Assembly: GCA_015486095.1 (NCBI GenBank)
Contig: WFSK01000135.1
Coordinates: forward strand, 1-19,304
Origin: Thermotogae bacterium
GTDB lineage: Bacteria > Thermotogota > Thermotogae > B3-G13
Direction of reading: 5' to 3'
DNA: 19,304 nucleotides
A model generated the notes under the pieces. The model was not told where the DNA came from. It saw only the letters and a program-made list of their open reading frames with translations, and searched no databases. Of this stretch, positions 7,845 through 14,699 are shown piece by piece; within the stretch, counting starts at the first letter, position 1; every line of letters starts with the position of its first letter. A program made the translations under genes and the position numbers.

Positions 7845-9222
7845 GATTCTTCTTTTTTATTAAAGAATGAACTTCCCCCTTAAAGGCATTACCGCGTTCC
7901 TCATAATCTTTGAACATATCATAACTCGCGGTAGCAGGTGAGAGTAAAACGATATCCCCCTCATTTGCGATTGAGAAACCTGTTCTAACAGCATCTTTCA
8001 TAGAATTAACGATTTTGAAATCATGCATTTCAATTCGATTAAGATGTCTTGCAAATGCTTCTTTCGTCTCTCCTATCAAGAGGATGTATTTACAATATTC
8101 ACTTACTTCTTTCAAAAACAGAGAATAATCTTCTCCCTTAGCTCTACCACCCAGAATGAGAACAACCTTCCCTTTGGGATATGTCCTGAGAGAACGAAGA
8201 GTGGCATCCGTATTCGTGGCTTTGGAATCGTTTACGAATAAAACTCCCTCTACCTTTTCAACCTCCTCCATCCTGTGTGGAAGAGGCGAAAACTTGGTTA
8301 CAACATCCTTGAATATTTCCATATCTACATCCAGTTCACTGGCAACGAGCATGGCAGCCATAACGTTTTCGACGTTGTGCATGCCTTTCAATTTCATTGC
8401 CGATAAAGGAAGAATCTCTCGCTCAACTCCAGAATCTCTTATGAATATCTTGTCATTCTTGATAAATGCGCCATCTTGGTGAACATCTCTCTTCGAAGAA
8501 AACCATCTTACCCTTCTACGCATAGTCAATCCAAGCCTCTTCGTCCATTCGTTATCGAAATTCAAGATCGCAATACCAGTATCTTCTTCCTTACCAAATA
8601 ACTTCGATTTAGATAAGGCATAATCCTTCATACTACCATGTCTATCTATGTGATCCGGTGTGATGTTCAAGATAACACCGATATCAGTGTGGAATTCATC
8701 TACCAGTTCGAGCTGAAAACTGCTCAGTTCCAAAACTATCACATCTTTATCGTTTATAACATCGGCTAAATTGGAGAATGCATTACCTATGTTTCCTCCA
8801 ACAAAGGTTCTGTAACCCGCCTCTTTCAGTACCTTACCTATTAATGTAGTAGTAGTCGTCTTGCCATTTGTACCCGTTACTCCGATTAATTTCACTTGCC
8901 CTTTGGCGAACACATCCCCGAACTCTTTGTACATGAACTCTATATCGTTCATTATCTCTATATGTCTTGCCCTTGCTGCAGATAAAACAGGGACTCGGGG
9001 GTTTACACCTGGACTGAGGAGGATGATATCACTGCGGTCCAAGATCTTATCCGTATTTCCGCCGAGTTCATAATCGACTTTGTGCTCCTTTAGGTATCTG
9101 ATCTTTTCACTCGAAATATGTTCTGCTGAATCGGAGACGAATATTTCATCTCCACCCTTGTCGATCAAATATTTGAGTAGACCAAAGCCCGTTATACCGA
9201 GTCCTATTATGGATATCTTCAA
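7837..9222 (-). CDS. murD: UDP-N-acetylmuramoylalanine--D-glutamate ligase
   Basis: The 461-residue Mur ligase adds D-glutamate to UDP-MurNAc-L-Ala in the cytoplasm, with ATP hydrolysis. The N-terminal Rossmann-like UDP-binding domain opens with KISIIGLGITGFG. The ATP-binding loop GTNGKTT is at about 117-123. LNITPDHIDRHGSM is the central-domain motif that carries metal and ATP contacts, and VNDSKATNTDATLRSL is the MurD-type signature of the C-terminal domain. Translation starts at TTG (9222-9220), which shares four bases (TTGA) with the rnfB stop, so the two genes are probably translationally coupled. GGGTGG upstream serves as SD. Its end overlaps ftsW by 8 nt. Confidence 0.95.
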   Translation of the reverse strand: MKISIIGLGITGFGLLKYLIDKGGDEIFVSDSAEHISSEKIRYLKEHKVDYELGGNTDKILDRSDIILLSPGVNPRVPVLSAARARHIEIMNDIEFMYKEFGDVFAKGQVKLIGVTGTNGKTTTTTLIGKVLKEAGYRTFVGGNIGNAFSNLADVINDKDVIVLELSSFQLELVDEFHTDIGVILNITPDHIDRHGSMKDYALSKSKLFGKEEDTGIAILNFDNEWTKRLGLTMRRRVRWFSSKRDVHQDGAFIKNDKIFIRDSGVEREILPLSAMKLKGMHNVENVMAAMLVASELDVDMEIFKDVVTKFSPLPHRMEEVEKVEGVLFVNDSKATNTDATLRSLRTYPKGKVVLILGGRAKGEDYSLFLKEVSEYCKYILLIGETKEAFARHLNRIEMHDFKIVNSMKDAVRTGFSIANEGDIVLLSPATASYDMFKDYEERGNAFKGEVHSLIKKKNHG

Positions 9223-9512
9223 GAAGTAGGTCCACCCTTCGCCATGATCTCCCTTATCTTCGCTTCCACTCCCATCTTCTTACCAGGAACACATTTTCCC
9301 ATAGCCTCACCTTTGTATACGATCGCTTTGGCATATGCCTCACAACCGGGATAACCACACAAACCACAATTAGCACCTGGTAGAACTTTCGCGATCTCGG
9401 CCACCCTTGGGTCCTCCTTCACCTCAAACTTTTTCGCCGCTATGCCAAGCCCAACACCGGCTACGAACCCCATGACTGTAAGTAATACTATTCCATAGAG
9501 CAATTGCATCAT
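9219..9512 (-). CDS. rnfB: Short RnfB: membrane anchor plus one 4Fe-4S domain only
   Basis: From the ATG at 9512 the protein has 97 residues. It contains one N-terminal transmembrane helix (about 4-26, small residues GFVAGVGLGIAAKKF, typical of RnfB) and one 4Fe-4S domain with cysteines C49, C52, C57 and C74 (C-x2-C-x4-C-x16-C, ANCGLCGYPGCEAYA). Ordinary RnfB proteins are roughly 190-330 residues and also carry a C-terminal domain with CxxCxxCxxxCP ferredoxin-type clusters that take electrons from ferredoxin; none is present here. The stop overlaps the murD start, so the short end looks intended rather than a random break. A GTG at 9524 would add four residues but lies inside the SD-like AAAGGCGAGTGAT, so the ATG is preferred. 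The gene is 121 nt from rnfA, the widest gap in the operon. Confidence 0.85.
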   Translation of the reverse strand: MMQLLYGIVLLTVMGFVAGVGLGIAAKKFEVKEDPRVAEIAKVLPGANCGLCGYPGCEAYAKAIVYKGEAMGKCVPGKKMGVEAKIREIMAKGGPTS

Positions 9513-9633
9513 TCTACAAATCACTCGCCTTTCTATTAAAGTATTTATTCCGATCCCTCAACGCTCATTTACCTATTATCAGTTTTTTTCCTGAGCCTCT
9601 GTTCTTCTGTAGCCAATCAATCCTCATGGCATT

Positions 9634-10209
9634 TCACATCTTGACCAGTCCTCTGAATCCCATGAATGCCATAGACAGCAAACCTGCCGTTATCAAGACG
9701 GATGCCATACCCACAAATGGTTTAGGAAAGTCTGCGAATTCCAGTCTTTCCCTTATGGAGGCAAATATAACCAAAGCAAGGCCAAAACCCACCGAGGCTC
9801 CCACTGCATTTACCAACGCCTCTAAGAAATTGTACTCGAGTTGGGCATTCAAAAGTGCGATCCCGAGTATCGCACAGTTCGTCGTTATGAGCGGGAGGTA
9901 TATACCCAATCCCTCGTAAAGGGTAGGACTCGCCTTCTTCATGAATATCTCAACGAATTGAACCAATGCGGCAATAACCAATATGAATGCCACTATCTGA
10001 AGATATTCTATGTTCCATGCCTTTAGTAACGCATCTATAAACCACACAACCGTTGAAGAGAGCACCATGACGAATATGACGGATATCGCCATACCTATTG
10101 CCGTATCCAATTTTTTGGATACGCCTAAGAACGGACATATACCCAAAAACCTCGATAAGATGAGGTTGTTTATCAACATCGCCGATATGAGTATGAAGAA
10201 AAGTTTCAT
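9634..10209 (-). CDS. rnfA: Rnf complex membrane subunit RnfA
   Basis: The 191-residue inner-membrane protein has about six transmembrane helices and usual family length. In the Rnf and Na+-NQR complexes RnfA/NqrE and RnfE/NqrD form an inverted pair that holds a [2Fe-2S] cluster within the membrane. The two cysteines expected from RnfA are present, C25 (FLGICPFLGVSKK) and C112 (TTNCAILG), each at the start of a half-helix. SD AGAGGTGA lies just before the ATG, 12 nt after the rnfE stop. Six adjacent rnf genes with an iron-sulfur RnfC mark this as Rnf (ferredoxin:NAD+) rather than NQR. Confidence 0.96.
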   Translation of the reverse strand: MKLFFILISAMLINNLILSRFLGICPFLGVSKKLDTAIGMAISVIFVMVLSSTVVWFIDALLKAWNIEYLQIVAFILVIAALVQFVEIFMKKASPTLYEGLGIYLPLITTNCAILGIALLNAQLEYNFLEALVNAVGASVGFGLALVIFASIRERLEFADFPKPFVGMASVLITAGLLSMAFMGFRGLVKM

Positions 10210-10221
10210 CTATCTCACCTC

Positions 10222-10833
10222 TTATGCCTTTTTTCTCGCCTGTCCTATGCTGTTGAACATAGCCAGGAGCAGTCCCAACATGAGAAAACCACCCGGTGGA
10301 AGGATCATGACGAATACGTTGAATGCCTTTCCCCAGATCGGTATCCCGAAGATGGTGCCACTTCCCAACAATTCTCTCGTAGCACCTAACAACGTTAAAG
10401 AAGCGGTAAAACCTACTCCCATGCCCAATCCATCTATGAATGAACGAAAGACTGTATTCTTCGAGGCGAATGCCTCAGCCCTTCCCATTATTATACAGTT
10501 AACCACTATTAAAGGTACATATAACGCAAGTGTTTTCCACAGCTCATAGGTGAAGGCATGCATTAGCATATCTATCACAGTAACAAAAGATGCTATAACC
10601 ACAATGAATATAGGGATCCTCACCCTGTTGGGAACGAGCTTCCTTATAGAAGATATCACGACGTTCGATAGCACTAGAACTATAGACGTCGCTATACCCA
10701 TACCGAAACCGTTTACGGCATTCGTCGTGGTAGCAAGCGTTGGACACATACCCAAGACCTGGACGAATGTTGGATTTTCCTGTATTATTCCCTTCATGAA
10801 TTCTTTCCAGATGGTTTTGTTATTCACGTTCAT
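10222..10833 (-). CDS. rnfE: Rnf complex membrane subunit RnfE
   Basis: The 203-residue, six-helix membrane protein is the partner of RnfA. It has the N-terminal cytoplasmic helix WKEFMKGIIQENPTFVQVLGMCPTLA and the cysteines expected to help bind the intramembrane [2Fe-2S] cluster, C30 and C113 (VNCIIMGRAEAFA). GATRELLGSGTIFG and LPPGGFLMLG are further RnfE/NqrD signatures. The ATG at 10833 directly follows the rnfG stop, and the SD GAGGTGA overlaps that stop, so the start could instead be the GTG two codons later (10827), which has better spacing. Co-translation with rnfG is likely. Confidence 0.95.
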   Translation of the reverse strand: MNVNNKTIWKEFMKGIIQENPTFVQVLGMCPTLATTTNAVNGFGMGIATSIVLVLSNVVISSIRKLVPNRVRIPIFIVVIASFVTVIDMLMHAFTYELWKTLALYVPLIVVNCIIMGRAEAFASKNTVFRSFIDGLGMGVGFTASLTLLGATRELLGSGTIFGIPIWGKAFNVFVMILPPGGFLMLGLLLAMFNSIGQARKKA

Positions 10834-11553
10834 TCACCTCTTTTTCAATTGTGAACTCAACCACTCGAAGGAAGCTTGCAATGCTTTGGTAACACCTCGA
10901 GGAGTTATCGTGGCACCAGTCATGAGATCGCTCGTCTGTATTATTCCTTTCTCTTTCAATGCTTCTATATCCTTTTTCGCAGTCTTCGGCTGAACGTTTG
11001 CATCTTTATTGACTCTGAGCCCGTATTTCAATGCGGCATCAGAAGTTATCCCAAAAAATCTTTTTTCAACCGCCTTTTCTCCTATCTTTGCTCCCAATCC
11101 CGGGGTTTCTTGTGAGTAATCCACCACCTCTATTGCATTCTCTACTATCTCTTTTCCATCGTATATGAAACTTCCTACAGAAACCACATTTCCACCAAAT
11201 CCTATCCCACTGAATTGCATGACGAATATATCCTTTCCACTTCGCGATTTGAATCGGTAAACGGGAGATAGGATCTTCGCACCTTTCGCTTTATCGCTAT
11301 AGATAATGCCAGATGGTGATTCTCTCCATATCCTAGCTTTTAATCCTTCGAGGGTTTTAGGAATATCCTTTTTATCGATGAGGAGCTCACCAGTCTTTGT
11401 GTTCACGAGAACCACACGTATCGCCTTCAGTTTCGCCTCCAGGTCCGCCTTTTCCATAGAATTTTTCGAAATGGCATATATTACTCCCAATACGCCTGCG
11501 GCGATCAGACATACCAATCCCAAAGTTATACCGAGTTTCCAGGCCTCACGCAT
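10834..11553 (-). CDS. rnfG: Rnf complex FMN-binding subunit RnfG
   Basis: The 239-residue protein has one N-terminal transmembrane helix (about residues 9-27) and an extracytoplasmic FMN-binding domain. The covalent flavin site is visible near the C-terminus: SDLMTGATITPRGV fits the ApbE-recognised D-x-x-T-G-A-T motif, with Thr215 as the expected FMN attachment residue. SQETPGLGAKIGE in the middle is another conserved RnfG motif. It passes electrons between the flavin of RnfD and the membrane iron-sulfur site. The gene overlaps the end of rnfD by 8 nt and abuts rnfE. The flavin transferase ApbE needed for maturation is not in this window. Confidence 0.95.
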   Translation of the reverse strand: MREAWKLGITLGLVCLIAAGVLGVIYAISKNSMEKADLEAKLKAIRVVLVNTKTGELLIDKKDIPKTLEGLKARIWRESPSGIIYSDKAKGAKILSPVYRFKSRSGKDIFVMQFSGIGFGGNVVSVGSFIYDGKEIVENAIEVVDYSQETPGLGAKIGEKAVEKRFFGITSDAALKYGLRVNKDANVQPKTAKKDIEALKEKGIIQTSDLMTGATITPRGVTKALQASFEWLSSQLKKR

Positions 11554-12532
11554 GGCTCTTCACCTCACCCAATCTCTTAGGACGTGTTACTCTTTCGATC
11601 AAGGGAACCAACGAGTTCATTATCAGGATAGAGAAGGAAACACCTTCTGGATATCCCCCAAAATACCTTATGAGCATAGTCAACACTCCACAACCTATAC
11701 CGAAGACCAGCATCCCCTTCGGAGTTTCGGGGCTAGTTACCATATCCGTTGCCATGAATATCGCGCCGAGTAACAATCCACCTGAAACCACATGGAATAT
11801 CGGATCACCATATTTACCAGGATTTACAAACCAAAATATAGTGGATATCGCTGCCACCGTCCCAACATAACTCACAGGAATATGCCATGTTATTACACGC
11901 CTCAAGAGAAGATAAGTACCACCTATTATCAAGGCCACTGCCGATATCTCTCCCGCAGATCCTGGAACGTTTCCGATGAAGGCGTTGAATCTCTCATGTG
12001 CTTGAATAATACCATGTTCCTTGAGTAAGGCGAGAGGAGTTGCAGTGGTTTGTAAATCATATGCTGCCTTGGTGAAATGAAACCAGGCAGGCTTTACCCA
12101 AGTCGTCATCTGAAGTGGAAAAGAGATGAGTAAGAACACCCTTCCTATCAGAGCAGGATTGAACGGATTGTGCCCCAAACCGCCGTATACATGCTTACCA
12201 ACGAACAGAGCGAATATCAACCCAACGATGAACAGGAACATAGGGAAGGAAGCAGGTACGTTCAAGGCAAGTAACAAACCAGTTATCATACCACTTCCCT
12301 CGAATACATAATCCTTTTTCTTTCTCAGTACCTTCATCACGAAGATATCTATCAGACCTCCACCTATCAAACCTACCAGAACTAGAACCAGCATATACCA
12401 GCCGAACGCCAGAACAGCAACAATGGTCGCAGGGATCAGCGCTATGAGAACGTCTCGCATGATCTGCCCTATCGTGCTTCTGTCTCTCATATGTGGTGAA
12501 GTGATCTTCGATAACTTTATATTTTCTATCAT
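11546..12532 (-). CDS. rnfD: Rnf complex membrane flavin subunit RnfD
   Basis: The 328-residue polytopic protein is homologous to NqrB and is thought to form part of the ion path. Conserved pieces include SPHMRDRST near the N-terminus, GLGHNPFNPALIGRVFL (about 117-134), ATDMVTSPETPKGM and RYFGGYPEGVSFSILIMN in the C-terminal half. The covalent FMN site is Q-T-T-A-T-P-L with the probable attachment threonine at residue 165. The usual family form is S/T-G-A-T-P-L, so glycine is replaced by threonine here; this may be tolerated. The ATG overlaps the rnfC stop (ATGA), and its end overlaps rnfG by 8 nt. Confidence 0.95.
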   Translation of the reverse strand: MIENIKLSKITSPHMRDRSTIGQIMRDVLIALIPATIVAVLAFGWYMLVLVLVGLIGGGLIDIFVMKVLRKKKDYVFEGSGMITGLLLALNVPASFPMFLFIVGLIFALFVGKHVYGGLGHNPFNPALIGRVFLLISFPLQMTTWVKPAWFHFTKAAYDLQTTATPLALLKEHGIIQAHERFNAFIGNVPGSAGEISAVALIIGGTYLLLRRVITWHIPVSYVGTVAAISTIFWFVNPGKYGDPIFHVVSGGLLLGAIFMATDMVTSPETPKGMLVFGIGCGVLTMLIRYFGGYPEGVSFSILIMNSLVPLIERVTRPKRLGEVKSHA

Positions 12533-13854
12533 TTCTTTGCCCCCCTTCTTAGAGCAGATATCACCTTCTTACCCGTCCTAATGTATCTCACATGGTCTAT
12601 CTTTGCAGGACAGATATATGCACATACTCCACATTCGATGCAATCCATCAAACCAATATCCGCTGCTTCGTTGAATCTTCTATGCCGAATCAACTCTACG
12701 ATCGTAGTTGGCTCAAGACCTACTGGACAATGAGCGATGCACCTTCCACACCTTATACAAACATGGTCTTCCGGTTTCGATATCTCATTCGATGTTAGGA
12801 ATAATATGCCACTTGTACCTTTCAGAACGGGCGTTCCAAAATCCGTTTGCGCAAACCCCATCATAGTGCCACCGAAGACTATTTCTTCTACACCTTCTTC
12901 TAAACCGCCACAGAAGTTTATGATATCGCTAACGGTGGTCCCTATTCGAAGTGTAAGATTCGCAGGTTTTTTTATACCTCTGCCGCTAATGGTAACGATG
13001 CGCTCAACGAGAGGCTTTCCCTTTTCCACTGCTTCGTAGATTGCAAAGGCTGTACCAACATTCTGGACTATGACACCTACATCGAATGGTAATCCCCCAT
13101 TTGCGGGGACTTCTCTACCCGTTATCGCTTTTATCAAACTCTTTTCCCCTCCCTGGGGATATTTCGTCTTGAGCACTACAACCTCTATCGATTTATCCCT
13201 ACAGGCCTCTTCCATCTTCCTAACGGCATCCATCTTATTGTTTTCTATACCTATATACGCCTTCCTCAGATTAAGGATCTTCATTAGGATCTGTATTCCG
13301 CGTACGATCTCATCCGCATGCTCTAACATGAGACGATGGTCTGCTGTAAGATATGTCTCACACTCTGCTCCATTTATTATCAAGGTATCTATGGGCTTAT
13401 TCTCTGGGGGTGATAATTTCACATGGGTAGGAAAACCAGCACCTCCCATACCGACTATACCTGCATCTCTTATCCTCGTCTTCAGTTCTGTTGCTCCAAA
13501 ACTTTCGAAATTACCATAAGGCTCCAAGAGTTGCCATTCATCATCACCAGTTTTTTCAATAACTACGGCATCACATTTACCCATTGTAGGATGAGGCATC
13601 TTTTCTATCTTAACAACCTTGCCAGTAACGGAGGAGTGTTGAGGGACTGAAACGAAGCCAGAAGCCTCTGCTATAACTTGACCTGTTTTGACATCATCCC
13701 CTTCCTTCACCACAACCTTCGAGGGAGCACCTATGTGTTGAGAGATGGGGATTACGACTCTCGAAGGAATAGGGGCTCGTTGTACGCCAATATCTCTGGT
13801 GATTTCTTTATTCCCTGGGGGATGTACACCACCACGAAACGTCAAAAGTCTCAT
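12529..13854 (-). CDS. rnfC: Rnf complex NADH/iron-sulfur subunit RnfC
   Basis: The 441-residue peripheral subunit exchanges electrons with NAD+/NADH on the cytoplasmic side. The N-terminus FRGGVHPPGNK is typical. An RnfC barrel-sandwich (biotinyl-like) region follows at about 40-95. The FMN/NADH-binding domain carries GMGGAGFPTHVKL (glycine-rich loop) and NGAECETYLTADHRLM, as in the complex I 51-kDa subunit. Two ferredoxin-type clusters lie near the C-terminus: cysteines 366/369/372/376 and 405/408/411/415 (both C-x2-C-x2-C-x3-C/P). The long alanine- or lysine-rich tail of proteobacterial RnfC is absent. It is first in the operon, with SD AAGGAGGT and a leader of about 95 nt from the promoter at 13964-13956. 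Confidence 0.96.
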   Translation of the reverse strand: MRLLTFRGGVHPPGNKEITRDIGVQRAPIPSRVVIPISQHIGAPSKVVVKEGDDVKTGQVIAEASGFVSVPQHSSVTGKVVKIEKMPHPTMGKCDAVVIEKTGDDEWQLLEPYGNFESFGATELKTRIRDAGIVGMGGAGFPTHVKLSPPENKPIDTLIINGAECETYLTADHRLMLEHADEIVRGIQILMKILNLRKAYIGIENNKMDAVRKMEEACRDKSIEVVVLKTKYPQGGEKSLIKAITGREVPANGGLPFDVGVIVQNVGTAFAIYEAVEKGKPLVERIVTISGRGIKKPANLTLRIGTTVSDIINFCGGLEEGVEEIVFGGTMMGFAQTDFGTPVLKGTSGILFLTSNEISKPEDHVCIRCGRCIAHCPVGLEPTTIVELIRHRRFNEAADIGLMDCIECGVCAYICPAKIDHVRYIRTGKKVISALRRGAKK

Positions 13855-13917
13855 ATTCTACCTCCTTACTTCGAAAAGATCTTGTTTTGTATTTACAACG
13901 TTCGGAAAAACATTTTA

Positions 13918-13943
13918 GGCTTCCATACATTAATGTAAAAGCC
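13918..13943 (-). promoter_or_regulatory. Palindrome/hairpin in the rnf leader, operator or RNA element candidate
   Basis: A perfect 12-bp palindrome, TACATTAATGTA (13926-13937), is enclosed by GGCTT (13918-13922) and AAGCC (13939-13943). It lies roughly 6 to 30 nt downstream of the expected transcription start. It could bind a repressor as DNA or fold as a leader hairpin; on the minus strand it is followed by TAAAATGTTTTT, which weakly resembles an attenuator. It is not a Rex-type redox operator that I recognise. Confidence 0.4.
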
Positions 13944-13955
13944 AAATCTCCAAAA

Positions 13956-13964
13956 ATTATATCA
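13956..13964 (-). promoter_or_regulatory. Extended -10 promoter of the rnf operon
   Basis: The minus strand reads TGATATAAT (13964-13956), an extended -10 identical to those at 909-917 and 938-946. It is the only good promoter between the DUF308 gene and rnfC. No strong -35 is visible. The expected start near 13949 gives a leader of about 95 nt, which contains the palindrome at 13926-13937. Confidence 0.55.
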
Positions 13965-14001
13965 CAAACGATCACTAGAGGATTAGGCAAAAATTTACCT
14001 T

Positions 14002-14016
14002 AAAAAGAGGCTCTTT
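14002..14016 (-). terminator. Weak intrinsic terminator after the DUF308 gene
   Basis: On the minus strand, shortly after the TAG at 14040-14038, a small hairpin (AAAGA, loop GCC, TCTTT) runs into TTTAAGG. A second 5-bp hairpin (ATCAG/CTGAT, 14023-14037) sits just before it. Both stems are short, so this is only a candidate for ending the DUF308 transcript before rnfC. Confidence 0.35.
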
Positions 14017-14037
14017 AATCACATCAGGGTTTCTGAT

Positions 14038-14574
14038 CTAAAATGATCTATGTTTGGCCCTATACCCTAGAAAGATAAGCTCAAATCCATCAAAAAGTAA
14101 ACTCATCCCAACGATCAAACCAACCCAGATGATCGAACTGAAAGGCCATCCCATTATCATCCAGATGGCTAAAGCAATAGAAAGCATCCCATTCAATAAT
14201 ACAAACAACGAGCTACCCCTTAAGCCCATATCAAAAGCAAACGCAAAGCTTGAAAAAGCGTCTATCAATAAATAAGCCGCAAATAAAATACCAAGTGCTG
14301 CAACACCACTTATTGGAAAAAGAAGGGCCAACAAGCCAGTTATCAAGAGCATAACCGATTTCAACCATGCCCCTTTGGATTTCCTGTAACTCCTAAAAGT
14401 TGCATACGCAGTGAAAATACTACTTGCTACAAAGAGCGTGCCGAAAAATAATGCAGCACTTAAACTCATTATTGGAGGGATAAGAATGCCGATTGTCCCC
14501 AAAATGATCATCAACACACCAGTGACTGTAGAATGCCTATAAAACCTTTGCAGTACCTCTTCATCGAATAACAT
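14038..14574 (-). CDS. HdeD-like DUF308 membrane protein
   Basis: The 178-residue protein is almost wholly hydrophobic, with about six transmembrane helices in three pairs. It matches the pattern of the HdeD/DUF308 family: repeated two-helix units, here GVLMIILGTIGILIPP, SVMLLITGLLALLFP and LLNGMLSIALAIWMIMGWP, each with the G-x-x-x-L-x-x-P turn. Such proteins are linked to acid resistance in E. coli (HdeD), but their molecular function is not known. A short cytoplasmic N-terminus (FDEEVLQRFYRHS) precedes the first helix. The ATG has the SD AAAGGAGGAGA. It appears to be transcribed alone, from a strong promoter at 14642-14615 with an overlapping palindrome, so it is probably regulated. Confidence 0.8.
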   Translation of the reverse strand: MLFDEEVLQRFYRHSTVTGVLMIILGTIGILIPPIMSLSAALFFGTLFVASSIFTAYATFRSYRKSKGAWLKSVMLLITGLLALLFPISGVAALGILFAAYLLIDAFSSFAFAFDMGLRGSSLFVLLNGMLSIALAIWMIMGWPFSSIIWVGLIVGMSLLFDGFELIFLGYRAKHRSF

Positions 14575-14601
14575 ATCTCTCCTCCTTTAACATCTTCATT
14601 T

Positions 14602-14619
14602 ATGATTTACGTAAATTAT
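14602..14619. promoter_or_regulatory. Palindromic operator candidate over the DUF308 promoter
   Basis: The 12-bp perfect palindrome ATTTACGTAAAT (14605-14616) sits within an 18-bp palindrome with one mismatched pair (14602-14619). It overlaps the downstream edge of the -10 box and the expected transcription start of the DUF308 gene, a classic position for a repressor. The regulator is unknown. Confidence 0.5.
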
Positions 14620-14642
14620 ATCATCACGAAAACAAGAGTCAA
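14615..14642 (-). promoter_or_regulatory. Promoter of the DUF308 gene
   Basis: On the minus strand TTGACT (-35, 14642-14637) is followed after 16 bases by TATAAT (14620-14615), with the extended TG at 14623-14622 (TGATATAAT). This is the best sigma-70-type promoter in the window: five of six -35 matches plus a perfect extended -10. Confidence 0.8.
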
Positions 14643-14699
14643 AACTTCCGGGCTGTATAATGAAAAAGGTTGATGGAGTGATTGGAGCAGAAGCGTATT

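Noticed and set aside
10010..10549. Plus-strand 179-codon frame as a gene
   Set aside because: It lies antisense across rnfA and rnfE, both clearly identified by conserved cysteines and family motifs.
12529..13854. NqrA/Na+-NQR instead of Rnf
   Set aside because: RnfC carries two ferredoxin-type cysteine motifs and the glycine-rich NADH-binding loop, no NqrF is present, and the order C-D-G-E-A-B is that of rnf operons.
14655..14661. Plus-strand promoter TGTATAAT into the palindromic element
   Set aside because: The TATAAT is perfect, but there is no -35 at 16-18 bases and the TG is not in the extended position, so support is too weak to call.
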